64,000 nucleotides of DNA from Limnoperna fortunei (Eukaryota; Mollusca; Bivalvia; Mytilida; Modiolidae), in the NCBI GenBank assembly GCA_944474755.1, contig OX104115.1, positions 73,632,993 through 73,696,992 on the forward strand, in the 5' to 3' direction. Position numbers and translations under genes: made by a program. This document shows, one piece after another, positions 22,401 through 34,315 of this stretch (the stretch's first letter is position 1; each line of letters starts with the position of its first letter). The notes beneath the pieces were generated by a model. It did no database searches. It was not told the DNA's origin and saw only the letters and a list, made by a program, of their open reading frames with translations.

Positions 22401-25400
22401 AAAGCATATGCACTTTGGGAAAATAATAACATTTCTTAAGTTTGTTTTAGTAGTAAAAACTTAAATCCTTGACCCTAAACACTATCCCAATACTTGAGTC
22501 CAGTAAATACATTGTACTGCTTTGGTTTAACTGAAGTTTAGCCTTGTAGGATTAGTAAAATTTTTCTCTAGGGTCGACAGTTGCTGATATACCAAAACTG
22601 TTGTTTCATTATTTTTTGTTGCTGTAACAGGTGTGACAGTGTATACATAAAACACCACACCATCAACTACATGTAGTACACAGTAAATTGCTTTTTTTTC
22701 TTTCTTATTTTTTTATTTTTCCATATTTTTGGGTGACTTGATTTGACATCAATTACATATAGAAGCCCAATGTTATCTAAAGTTTTTTTATCTTCAGGGT
22801 AAAACATCTTTAATTGAAGTGCCAACTGACTTCAGCCAAACTACTTTAAGTATTCAAGTAGGTTGATTTTTAAAGGATCATTATTTCTTTTATATGATGT
22901 CATACTGTAACAATGTTTTTTTATCATGATGAGTATGCACACGGTATGGGAAAAACTGCCGTTACCGTTTCTCCAACTGAAGTTCGCAAGACTTTTTTGA
23001 AAGTCGAAAATCTCTGATCAGTGGCATTTGGAAAGTCATATAGAAAAATTGTCCACCAAATAAATTTGTGCCCAGAATTTGATCAGTTCACAGCATACTT
23101 AAAACTTTGCATGCCAAATGCAAAACTTTGCATGTCATGTTCTGCGATCAGTCATATTACAGGAACACTGCTCCATTGTGATAACTAGTTACACTATACA
23201 GTTATTGTAAGAGCATCAAAACATGGTAGAGACCTCACAGGGTTGCTGTATTTTTCTCCATCTCACCACAATTAAAAATTGACCATTATTTTACTATTAT
23301 GACTGTATCAGTTTCTGTTGATTGATCTGTACCAGGCCAATTAAGAGTTATTAACACATGTATTTAATATTTCTTTACAGTTGTCAAATTTCTTTGCAGT
23401 ATGGAAGAACAATGATTTTGAAATCAACTGTCATAAATTTAAGCTTAACACTATTTTTTTTACAATATGACCAGACCTAATATTGTGCTACACATGTGTT
23501 TAAGGACCACAATGAACATCAGACAAAAAAGGGAACTTACCCGCTTGCTGTTACCTACAGTACATGTACTGTATATTCCCAAATCCGTTGAACCGTTTCC
23601 ATTTTTTGATGACTCACATTACTAACGAACAAATTTTGTGTTTACTTTTTAAAATTTTTATTAATAATAAACTCTTAAAAATCCTGTAGCTTTTTTTATC
23701 CTACATGTATAGGCTATTCTGGAAATTAGCATTCAGAATATTAATTTCTTGTTATGTGACTTAGAAATCAATTTAAAACAATGGAGATGTCGTTTTATAC
23801 ATTGCATTTTTATACAGAATACTCTACAGTAACATGTACTAGTAGCTAAAATTACATGCACTATTTAAGGTTTCATAAATGTACATGTACTGACCACAAT
23901 ACAAGTATAAAATAACATTTCTGTTATTATTTAGAAGCTTTAGTGTCGAACAAACTTCAAGCAGCTGCATTTGTTTTTGCATAATTTTAATAACATATTT
24001 TTGTTGTACAGGGTATGAATGAAGTCCCTTTAGAAGGAGACATTTCTGCACCTGGTTTTAAAGCTGATGATGAAGAATTCAATACGCTTGATGAACCAGT
24101 CCGAGACACAATCGTAAGTGCAATACTCTCAACAGTGTCCATTATTTTTTTCAAATATTTTAACAAAGACTCTGACTTTGGGCTTAAACATGATTGAACA
24201 GATTAATTAATGTGTAATGTCTAGCGAGTATAATGATATAATAAGCAGCTGTATTTATAACATATGTATAAGCAGCTGTTTTTAAAAAATATTTATAAGC
24301 AGCTGTATTTTATTATATGTATAAGCAGCTGTATTTATAACATATTTATAAGCAGCTGTATATATATAACATATGTATAAGCAGCTGTATTTATTACATA
24401 TTTATAAGCAGCTGTATTTATAACATATGTATAAGCAGCTGTATATATAACATATGTATAAGCAGCTGTATTTATTACATATTTATAAGCAGCTGTATAT
24501 ATATATAACATATTTATAAGCAGCTGTATATATATAACATATTTATAAGCAGCTGTATTTATAACATGTATAAGCAGCTGTATATATAACATATTTATAA
24601 GCAGCTGTATTTATAACATATGTATAAGCAGCTGTATTTATAACATATGTATAAGCAGCTGTATTTATAACATATTTATAAGCAGCTGTATATATATAAC
24701 ATATTTACTAGTATAAGCAGCTGTATATATATAACATATTTATAAGCAGCTGTATTTATAACATGTATAAGCAGCTGTATATATAACACATGTATAAGCA
24801 GCTGTATATATAACATATGTATAAGCAGCTGTATATATAACATATGTATAAGCAGCTGTATATATAACATATTTATAAGCAGCTGTATATATAACATATG
24901 TATAAGCAGCTGTATTTATAACATATTTATAAGCAGCTGTATTTATAACATATGTATAAGCAGCTGTATTTATAACATATTTATAAGCAGCTGTATTTAT
25001 AACATATTTATAAGCAGCTGTATATATAACATATGTACAAGCAGCTGTATATATATATAACATGTATAAGCAGCTGTATTTATAACATATGTATAAGCAG
25101 CTGTATTTATAACATATGTATAAGCAGCTGTATTTATAACATATATAATAAAAAATTCAGTGATAAAAGAAGAACATGCTTAAATATCCAGAAGTTCAAA
25201 TATTAAGCTGTTATATTTAGAACAAGATAAATTATAAATCGGAACACATTCGTCTAGTGAGTAAAAATACCAGACATTTTTAGAACATGATTAAACATCC
25301 AGCAAGAAAAATAACATCTAAAAAGATAACACATTTCAATTTCTACAATAAAAAAATGTTGAGTTACGTGAAAGGTAAATTTTTTATTGGCAAGGTTTTG

Positions 25401-28400
25401 CTAGATTTAATTATTTATTATACTGTCGGCAAGTAACTCTTATTTCGTCAGGTTGTGACTGCCATGCAGCATTTTCTTTTATTATACACAGGCATGTGTG
25501 AACTTAAAACAAATTAACAATTTATATACTGGGTACTAGTAAGCAACAGCTGATCAGGTTTATGAACATTTTTTATTACCGAAGACTTACTTAGGTTGAT
25601 GCAAAAATTTAGTTTATGTCAAAATCAGCTAAGCATGAAAAACTGCATAAACATTAGGTCTACCTCAATATCTATCCTCATAGACCGAAACCAAGTAGGT
25701 CATACCTTAGAGAAAAATGTACAGAAAGATGAGACAGACTTAAATTGCCAGTTTTCCTGTTTTCTGTTTTCCATGTGTACTCCAGGTTTATCCTGCAATA
25801 CAGATACATGTAGGACAATATAATATAGCTGATTTTTGTCTAGCACTGGCATTAAACCCCATTCAAACAAATTAAGAAAACCATCTTTACAGCTACATTT
25901 ACATGTATATTGAATATAAAAAGGGAAGTAGAACATAGTAATTAGATAAATATGATAATTTTAATTTATATTTCAGTTAAGAGATCTGAAAGCAGTTGGA
26001 ATTAAATTCTGGCATGTGTTATATCCTAAACAGAGTAAAACTTTACTTAAGGAATGTAAGTTTATACACATTATGGAACCAGAATTTTAATTTTTCTTCA
26101 TCCATGAGTCTAATACATGTACTAGCAAACATTGATTAAATCAGTATTAAAATATTAGCACCATGTGTACTCCAGCTTCACCATACTGTATCTGCTGCCT
26201 GTCTACACAGAATGATTGTTGACTGGGTGTCTGGATCCTCTGTGACAGTTTATAGATGTTGTGTTATCATATATTTTCTGAAAACATAAATATCTAACAT
26301 TTATATAGCATACAATCTTTTATGGTCCTAACATGTTACTGTGGATTTTTCCCATATGCATGGAGATTTTCTAATTTTATGTGAGTCAGTTACAATGTAA
26401 TATGGAATGTGCAAATATTGTACACACAAGTATATATCAGTTTAAACAGTTAAGTAAAATTCATGTAAAATTGTCCTAACAACTTGGATCTTGGTAAATA
26501 AAAGGGCCAATGTAGGATAAACAAACCCAATACCATTACAGGTATCTCACTTAATATGGTAATGTAAATAAAAATATGAATGTGAAAAAACCATATCACT
26601 TGTTGGGTGTTATGTAAATTTATTATGGAACTTGTCAACTTCGCTAGATGGTTTTAAATTTCAAACATGAAGTGAATTTAGCTCCTTATTTTGTCGTTGA
26701 TGTCAAAGGGAATTTACTAAAGACTTATTTTGCCAAAAGTGCATAAATGAATCAAATTTTACTGTCATTATATAAGACCTATATAATGTCCAAGGGAGGC
26801 CTTATTGGGCCTTGTATAGCTGTTATGTCTGGAACCAATACAGTTATACTACCGGAAGCTTCAATACCCAACACTTGGACATGATACATGTCTGGTATAA
26901 AAACACTCATTTTAAAAACACTTGCATTTGAGTGCAAATATGTATAAATATAATATTGCAATGTTTTTTTCAGGGGACCTTTGGGGACCTCTAATTTTAT
27001 GTGTATTTATGGCAATGTGAGTATTTAAATTATTTTCAAACAGTTCCTGTCTTGAAAATCCTTGTGTCATTTATCAAACTTGAACTACTACCTCTATGGT
27101 GTGCATGTACTACTATAGCTTGTCAGGAATGTTGGATTTTTGTGAGTTTAATCTTTGATCTGTTCCACACTTTTATAAGTACATTAGGGTTGTTCAGTTT
27201 GGAATTATTATGTGTCCGAGTGTTGTGACTTACTGTTATTGTTATGCTAGCAATTGAAATATTCATTCAGCATGCAGTCTTAATGTACAAAGTAGACATG
27301 ACATTCTAGCCATTTTACATTTAAATATAGCACAGCTGACACTAAACAATATACAGTATTAAAAAATTGTAGAAAAAGTTGGCGGTAACTCTTTATTGTA
27401 TATAATCAGATGGTATGGTAATTAATGACTCATAGGGTCTTTATGTTAAGAAAATTATTTTTGAAAATTATGCATGCATCATATATGTATGTTCTTACAG
27501 AATATTATAGGAAAAACATTTAGATTTAGGTTTTCTTGACCTCATATGATGTTTAGATGTGTACACAAAATTGTTTGTCAGCATATACATCTTCATGACA
27601 TTCAGGGTATCAAAAATGGTAAACTGATAAACAACAGCAGTAGGAATTGTTGCTGCACTTGTTCTTTTGCTTCTTTTAGTTAGTAAAAATATATTTGAGT
27701 ATGACATGCTTTAATTGTTACGAAAACACAACCATAATAAAAAATAATGTATGTATTTGTAACACAACGATGAGGGCATGTCTTTAAAGCATGCTCAGAT
27801 TACACTTGTAACTCTCACCTTAATGCTATTGTGTAGGACCTATTTAAATCTTATGTATAGCAAAACATTCTATAATCATCCCTTGCAACATATTGTGTGT
27901 TACATTGATTGAACAGCCAGGTTATGACACAATTGGTGTTGGCTATAAGTACGTCAATATCCTAAATTTGCCGCAATTGTTTTACTGGAATAGAAACATT
28001 TCATGGAGGCTCAGGTTTATCATTGTTTTACAATGGGATGGCCATTTATGTCATTCGAATAATGCTACATAAATAGCCATCTAGTTGTACAACGATGATA
28101 AACCATAGCCTCCATGAATTATTTCTTCATTAAACAATGATGGAAGCAATATCTTGAATTAATAAAAGTGCTATTATAGTTCAAATATATAATAGCAATA
28201 CAAATACAAATAATATACCAATAAAAATAATCAGTCAAGAAACTTATGATAATATTATTTTGCATATTTTAGAAATGCAGTTTCTACGAGTTTCAAATAT
28301 CATGATATGTATAGCATCATGACCTATGTATTCCAATATCGATAATACATATCAGGAAAAGTGTTATTGTTACAGCACTGTATAGAATTGAAAACTAGAA

Positions 28401-30714
28401 TTTCTGTTGAAGGTGCTAATTTAGAACATTTATACGATTTGTTACCTTTTGTAATTCTAGGATGTTGGAAGGATCGCATGATGATGATAAAAAGGAAGAA
28501 TCAAGTGGTGGTCCACAGTTTGCAGAGGTTTTTGTAATATACTGGGTTGGAGCTATGGTTGTCACATTAAATATTAAACTGCTAGGGGGTAATATGTAAG
28601 TATATCACAGACTGTCAGGGGTTAATATGTAAGTACATCACAGACTCTCGGGGGTAATATGTAAGTATATCACAGAGTGTCGGGGTTAATATGTAAGTAC
28701 ATCACAGACTCTCGGGGGTAATATGTAAGTATATCACAGAGTGTCGGGGTTAATATGTAAGTACATCACAGACTCTCTTGGGTACTATGTAAGTATATCA
28801 CAGAGTGTCGGGGTTATATGTCAGTATAGCATGGACTTAAGTGGTGGTAGGGGGCGTAATATGTTAGAAAACATATTGTGATTACAAACTCTATGAAATT
28901 ATTTCAATAAATTTAATCATTATATGTAAATCTCCAGAAATTGTGTTTATATCCATGTTCAGTTGTTATTCAACAATCACAAAGTTTCATCAGCCACATA
29001 TACTTAAATTTTGATGCATTTATGCAGTCAGATCATAAGTTCAGGAAATAAGCACACAGTCATCAATTCAACAACATCAGCATTTTTTGTTCATGTTATC
29101 TACCGTAAGATTTCAGGTCAATCAATTTCTTGCTGTGGCCCAGAAAATCAATTAATTAAAATTACCAAAATGATAAGAAATGTTCAACTATTAGGGGTAA
29201 ATTTCTTAGAAGACAGTATGATAATATCCTTCTCCCATGCATAGATAATCATTTTAAGATCTGTATTTTGTAAAGTATATATTTTGTTGTCATTTGCAAA
29301 ACAGTTTATTTTTAATAGCATTAATAATTCTATTTCAGATCAATTTTCCAGAGTATATGCGTACTGGGTTACTGTGTGTGTCCATTGACTGTTTCCTTAA
29401 TAATTTGTCGATTAGTATTAATAGCTCAGCAGACAACAGCTTTGTTTATAGTTAGATTTATTGTTGTCGTTTTAGCCTTTGCATGGTCCACATTTGGTAA
29501 GTATTATGTACTAAGACAATTAAACTAGTTTAACAGTTGCCTTCTGTCAGCCAGCGTAATTTTAAGACAATAAATCTTATTATTTTTCTTTAATTTTTTC
29601 AAAGTTGTCAGGTTGTTCTTACATTTTGTAAGTCACCACTGATGCAAAACAGCATTTTAATTTTTATAGAATTATAAGTCATGTGAAAGAAGCAAAAGTA
29701 AAATCTTTATAGAAAAAATGTTAATTTATTGTGAGAACAGAAAAAAATAAAAATGCAAAGAAATCAAGAGACAAAAGTCAAACAATGATCACAAATCCCT
29801 ATTCAGAAAAATATATTCAACACGAAACAAAAAACTAAAAACACAAAAGCAGAAATTCAGTGAAAACCATAGGTGCACTCAGGTGCTCCAGATGTTTCAG
29901 CAGTGCCTGCCTCAAATTATACACCCATCAAGTTAATCATTGTCATATCATGGAAAAAAGTCAAATTCTGAAGTGGAAAGACAACCTATGGTGAAAGTGC
30001 TGGATCATTTGCGAGACTTTTCCTGTAACAATCAATTAAGTATTGGTGATGGCCATATAACTGCGGAAAGTTTAACATAAACCTAGATTCAACAAACACT
30101 GTTTGTGTAGCTTAGTAGTCAGCTGCAGTTTCTGGTCATAGAATATAGATTGCAAGATATAGCATGACTTGTAATTTGTGAAAGTAAGAGGTGGACCTAA
30201 GTGTATTGGTTGTGTCTTTAATTTAAGGTGCACTAGAGTAGATTAAATTCAAATATTCACTGAATTCAACTAAGTTGAAGGGAAATACAAAATAACAGAA
30301 GTTGATTTTCATGTGAAAAGACAGACCATTACCAGTGAGTGCCATATCCTGACCTGGAACAACTACCACACTGTGTTAAATGTCTATGGTTAAACCGTTT
30401 CCATGGTTTAGTAAGGGTTTATATGTATTTAACCAATAGGCTTGTTTGTTCTATTTCAAGTAATGGGACCTCTTTGTAGCTACGTCAAGATAAAAAATCA
30501 TAACAGAACCTGCATTAACTGCTTGCATTGTTGTAGCTATGGTTAATGTAATAATTAATAAATAAACAAACATCCTATAATAAATATGATTTATTTTTCA
30601 GCATCTACAGCATTCCTGGCAGAGTCTCAGCCTCCTAAAAGAAAAGCTTTAGCAGTTTATCCATTATTCCTGTTTTATTTTGTTATAAGTTGGTTAATTA
30701 TATCGCATACATGA
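19445..30714 (+). CDS. YIPF6: YIPF6, complete eight-exon gene (239 aa)
   Basis: Coding exons are 19445-19474, 22798-22857, 24012-24113, 25977-26055, 26974-27016, 28461-28595, 29339-29496 and 30602-30714. Junction phases agree and total 720 nt; the human protein is 236 aa. YIPF6 hallmarks are visible: EVPLEGDISAP, LDEPVRDTI, LRDLKAVGIKFWHVLYP, WDLWGPLILC, GGPQFAEVFVIYWVGA, KLLGGNISIFQSICVLGYC, STAFLAESQPPKRKALAVYP and FLFYFVISW. The N-terminus is cytosolic and acidic, and the C-terminal half has about five membrane segments. Yip1-family proteins act in Golgi structure and ER-Golgi vesicle traffic with Rab GTPases. Exon 1 (MADVDFHEQE) is the least certain part: it fits the phase and length, but its donor (GAG/GTTCTC) is weak. 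The introns contain a 2-kb transposon, a 27-bp minisatellite and a donor-site minisatellite. Confidence 0.93.
19977..21966. mobile_element. 2-kb terminal-inverted-repeat element, non-autonomous
   Basis: The left end TACTACAGTACGCCCAGAGT is the complement of the right end, which finishes ACTCTGGGCGTACTGTAGTA. The inverted similarity continues through the GTGACCA/TGGTCAC and ACTCAAACACTC/GAGTGTTTGAGT blocks, then into GTGTTACACGGTG-type palindromic sequence. The flanks give a tentative 4-bp CATT duplication (19973-19976, 21967-21970). It contains a diverged internal duplication (about 21090-21280 and 21470-21625). Short open frames inside resemble no known transposase. It sits in YIPF6 intron 1. 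Confidence 0.75.
21971..24011. other. YIPF6 introns 1-2 remainder
   Basis: Apart from exon 2 (22798-22857), this stretch is AT-rich with several ACATGTA-type words common in bivalves. I see no gene, clear repeat or structured RNA in it. Confidence 0.5.
24241..25145. repeat. 27-bp minisatellite with CAGCTG core, about 33 copies
   Basis: The unit is ATAAGCAGCTGTATTTATAA followed by CATATGT; variants exchange TTTATAA for TATATAA and CATATGT for CATATTT. Every unit keeps the palindrome CAGCTG, a canonical E-box. The array begins about 130 bp after YIPF6 exon 3. Because 27 is divisible by 3, long repetitive open frames appear on the minus strand, but they are by-products of the repeat. Confidence 0.95.
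25745..25870 (+). mobile_element. SINE 3' fragment
   Basis: TTGCCAGTTTTCCTG, TGTACTCCAGG, AATATAGCTG and CACTGGCATTAAACCCCATT follow the body and tail order of the full SINE at 36079. The tRNA-like head is missing. It lies in YIPF6 intron 3. Confidence 0.6.
28001..28117. repeat. Foldback repeat in YIPF6 intron 5
   Basis: TCATGGAGGCTCAGGTTTAT with CATTGTTTTACAA on the left is the imperfect complement of TTGTACAACGATGATAAACC with ATAGCCTCCATGA on the right. The ATGGCCATTTATGT/ACATAAATAGCCAT block also pairs. The arms are about 50 bp. Confidence 0.7.
28586..28835 (+). repeat. 32-bp minisatellite duplicating the YIPF6 exon 6 splice donor
   Basis: The last bases of exon 6 and its donor (GGGGGTAATAT/GTAAGTATAT) are the first unit of a tandem array. 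GT dinucleotides of ATGTAAGTA fall at 28596, 28629, 28661, 28693, 28725, 28757 and 28789, then a degenerate ATGTCAGTA at 28820. That is a 32-bp period, alternating between GTAAGTATATCACAGA and GTAAGTACATCACAGA subtypes. The first site is the real donor by phase and protein homology. The others are six copies with an equally strong core. Confidence 0.92.
30180..30260 (-). pseudogene. Penelope-like reverse transcriptase fragment
   Basis: AAAGTAAGAGGTGGACCTAA and GTGTATTGGTTGTGTCTTTA match 37966-38020, which encodes the conserved EIKDTTNTLRSASYF region on the minus strand. Only this short piece is recognisable. It lies in YIPF6 intron 7. Confidence 0.55.
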
Positions 30715-31068
30715 TATCAAAATCATTCCATATTTATTTACATTGTTAAAATATTAAGGATTTGTTGTCAAAACAGCTTAAATTGTTCATTAGTCAAGAT
30801 TGAATATTTTACAGTAGTACAAAGCATCACATATTGTGTCAATAATATCGTTGATGGTTGGCAGTTTACTATGGGTCTCTGTTTTTCCCCAAAAATTATC
30901 TACTTTTATTTCCCTTGTATTAGTGAAGCAAAAAGTTTCATGACGATTGGTTTAAAAAGGAATATCTTATCATCTTATACTTACAGAATCTAACACTTTG
31001 TGGAGGCAATCCATATTCAACTAGTAATATGGTGATAATGTGTTATTTTCTCAAAAATCTGTAACAGT
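30715..31068. other. YIPF6 downstream flank
   Basis: This is the presumed 3' UTR and intergenic DNA after the YIPF6 stop. It is AT-rich and I see no definite polyadenylation signal or other feature. Confidence 0.45.
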
Positions 31069-32346
31069 TTTTGTCTCGCCTGCGACGAAAGTCGCTGGAG
31101 GCGAGACATATGTATGGGAATCCGGCGGCGGCGGCGGCGGCGGCGGCGGCGTAAACACTTGACATCTTGCTTCATATCTTTGTAAGCCCAAGCCCTAGGT
31201 CCATCAAATTTGGTCCAGAGGTAGCTTATGATGAGTACTTGCCAGTCAGTCACCTGTCACCTGACCTTGACCACAATTTCACGGTCCAGCGGCTACGTTA
31301 AAGTTTTTGGGTTACGACAGTTCCTCTGTAACTACGCATGGTAGGATGACAATATTTGGTGTATAGGTTGCTGATGACTAGTACATGACTGTCTGGTAGG
31401 TGTCACCTGACCTTGACCTCAATTTCACGGTCCAGCGACTACGTTAAAGTTTTTGGGTTACGACAGTTCCTCTGTAACCACCCATGGTAGGATGACAATA
31501 TTTGGTATATAGGTTGCTGATGACTAGTACATGACTGTCTGGTAGGTGTCACCTGACCTTGACCTCAATTTCACGGTCCAGCGACTACGTTAAAGTTTTT
31601 GGGTTACGACAGTTCCTCTGTAACCACGCATGGTAGGATGACAATATTTGGTATATAGGTTGCTGATGACTAGTTCATGACTGTCTGGTAGGTGTCACCT
31701 GACCTTGACCTCATTTTCACGGTCCAGCGACTACGTTAAAGTTTTTGGGTTACGACAGTTCCTCTGTAACTACGCATGGTAGGATGACAATATTTGGTAT
31801 ATAGGTTGCTGATGACTAGTACATGACTGTCTGGTAGGTGTCACCTGACCTTGACCTCAATTTCACGGTCCAGCGACTACGTTAAAGTTTTTGGGTTACG
31901 ACAGTTCCTCTGTAACTACACATGGTAGGATGACAATATTTGGTATAAAGGTTGCTGATGAATAGTAAATGACTGTCTGGTAGGTGCCATTTGACCTTGA
32001 CCTCAATTTCACGGTCCAGTGACTACGTTAAAGTTTTTAGGTTACTGCTGTTCCCCTGTAACCAAGCATGGTAGGATGACAATATTTGGTATATAGGTTG
32101 CTGATGAATAGTAAATGATTGTCTGGTAGGTGTCACCTGACCTTGACCTCAATTTAACGGTTCAGCGACTTCGTTAAAGTTTTTGTATTAGGACAGTTCC
32201 TCTGTAACTATGCATAGTATGGTGACAATAATTGGTATACAGGCCGCTGCTCATAATTAATGCTATTTACGTAATGCTTATGACGAAATTTATTTTCGTT
32301 ACTGATGCGGAATTCAGGCGAGACGTTTTTCTGTGTCCACACTTGT
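31069..32346 (+). mobile_element. Pearl/Helitron-like element A with seven 146-bp monomers
   Basis: It starts TTTTGTCTCGCCTGCGACG, where GTCTCGCC...GGCGAGAC forms a hairpin, followed by a GGC run. It ends with AGGCGAGACGTTTTTCTGTG and TCCACACTTG. The core is a tandem array: the CTGACCTTGACC motif starts at 31261, 31407, 31553, 31699, 31845, 31991 (TTGACC variant) and 32137, exactly 146 bp each time. An array core between a palindromic head and a conserved tail is the architecture of pearl/DINE-like elements of bivalves. There is no coding capacity. Confidence 0.8.
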
Positions 32347-32448
32347 GTAAAATGAATGAACAAAATGTCCAAAATAGGAACCATATCAAATGTTTATATT
32401 TACAGAATTTACAAAAAATACAAACATATATTGGTGAATCTTCATTCT
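32347..32448. other. Spacer between the two tandem-core elements
   Basis: A 102-bp AT-rich sequence separates element A from element B. It is not related to either. Confidence 0.6.
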
Positions 32449-33564
32449 GTTTTTGTCTCGCCTGCAACGAAAGTCGCTGGAGGCGAGACATATGTATGGG
32501 AATCCGGCGGCGGCGTAAACACTTGACATCTTGCTTCATATCTTTGTAAGCCCAAGCCCTAGGTCCATCAAATTTGGTCCAGAGGTAGCTTATGATGAGT
32601 ACTTGCCAGTCAGTCACCTGTCACCTGACCTTGACCTCAATTTCACAGTCCAGTGACTACGTTAAAGTTTTTGGGTTACGACAGTTCCTCTGTAACTATG
32701 CATGGTAGGATGACAATATTTGGTGTATAGGTTGCTGATGACTAGTACATGACTGTCTGGTAGGTGTCACCTGACCTTGACCTCAATTTCACGGTCCAGC
32801 AACTATGTTAAAGTTTTGGGGTTACGACAGTTCCTCTGTAACTACGCATGGTAGGATGACAATATTTGGTGTATAGGTTGCTGATGACTAGTACATGACT
32901 GTCTGGTAGGTGTCACCTGACCTTGACCTCAATTTCACGGTCCAGCGACTACGTTAAAGTTTTGGGGTTAAGACAGTTCCTCTGTAACTATGCATGGTAG
33001 GATGACAATATTAGGTGTATAGGTTGCTGATGACTAGTACATGACTGTCTGGTAGGGGTCACCTGACCTTGACCTCTTTTTCACGGTCCAGCGACTACGT
33101 TAAAGTTTTGGGGTTACGACAGTTCCTCTGTAACTACGCATGGTAGGATGACAATATTTGGTATATAGGTTGCTGATGACTAGTACATGACTGTCTGGTA
33201 GGTGTCACCTGACCTTGACCTCAATTTCACGGTCAAGCGACTGCATTAAAGTTTTTGGGTTACGATAGTTCCTCTGTAACTACGCATGGTAGGATGACAA
33301 TATTTGGTATATAGGTTGCTGATGAATAGTTCATGACTGTCTGGTAGGTTCCACCTGACCTTGACCTCAATTTCACGGTCCAGTGACTATGTTAAAGTTT
33401 TTGGGTTACGGCTGTTCCCCTGTAACTATGCAGGGTATGGTGACAATATTTTGTATACAGGCCGCTGCTGATATTTAATGCTATTTACGTAATGCTTATG
33501 ACGAAATTTATTTTCGTTACTGATGCGGAATGCAGGCGAGACGTTTTTCTGTGTCCACACTTGT
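32449..33564 (+). mobile_element. Pearl/Helitron-like element B with six 146-bp monomers
   Basis: It has the same head (TTTTTGTCTCGCCTGCAACG) and tail (GCAGGCGAGACGTTTTTCTG) as element A, in the same orientation. CTGACCTTGACC starts at 32625, 32771, 32917, 33063, 33209 and 33355, again every 146 bp. The last monomer of each element is the most diverged, which suggests array growth from the left or centre. Confidence 0.8.
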
Positions 33565-34310
33565 TAACTTTAGTTGGAAGATAATTCATATACAACAAGG
33601 CTGTTTATTGGATTTCTCATTTTCATTTCACATTATTGGCTTTATTGGGGACATGGCATTCATCATTTTCAACATGCACTGTTTATGAATGTAATAAGCA
33701 TCCGGCAAATGCAATGTGATTAACTTTTAACAAATCAGATTGAAGATATTTATATAAATATGTAATAAAGCTGGTTAATTCACCAAACATTAAATATTTC
33801 AATAATGTTATTAAAATCATTCAGTTTAAATGAATGAATGTGCTGTATTGTCTGACAATTTAATCATAATAAAATTGTTCACCTTTCAACAGCCATTATT
33901 GACTTTCCACCAATAAAAGTACTGTCAACATGTAGTCAGTATCCGTTTGTCAAGTAAGGAAAACATATTTAATAGCCTCACTTTATCTTGCCAATGAGTG
34001 AGTATAAAGATAGTATAGTATGGTAAATATTTAACTTGAAAAAGTTTGTATTGGCATTTCAGTATCTGATGTACTTTTGGTCTAGTATTCAATGGGAAAA
34101 CCCACTGATGGTTTTACTGTCTATAGACATAAATGAATGTCTGTTAAAAATAATTCTGTATTAGAAAATTGTTTGTTTTTTCTAAACCTTAATTGATAAT
34201 TAGTTGATAAGATAGCTTCTATAGAACCGTACTCTAAAATTGTTTACCTATACAAGTAGTCAAACAATTTTTAAAGCAGCTTTTATTATGATTTGAGTTG
34301 TTTCTCCTAC
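33565..34310. other. Intergenic AT-rich DNA
   Basis: No gene or repeat can be supported in this stretch. Confidence 0.5.
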
Positions 34311-34315
34311 ATCAG

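Noticed and set aside
24335..25063. Minus-strand open frames with INTAAYTYV-type repeats
   Set aside because: They arise because the 27-bp minisatellite period is a multiple of three. They lie in a YIPF6 intron and have no conserved domain.
31017..32617. Open frames containing arginine runs over the tandem-core elements
   Set aside because: The runs are GGC microsatellites read on the minus strand. Both copies show the same pseudo-protein because the elements are duplicated.
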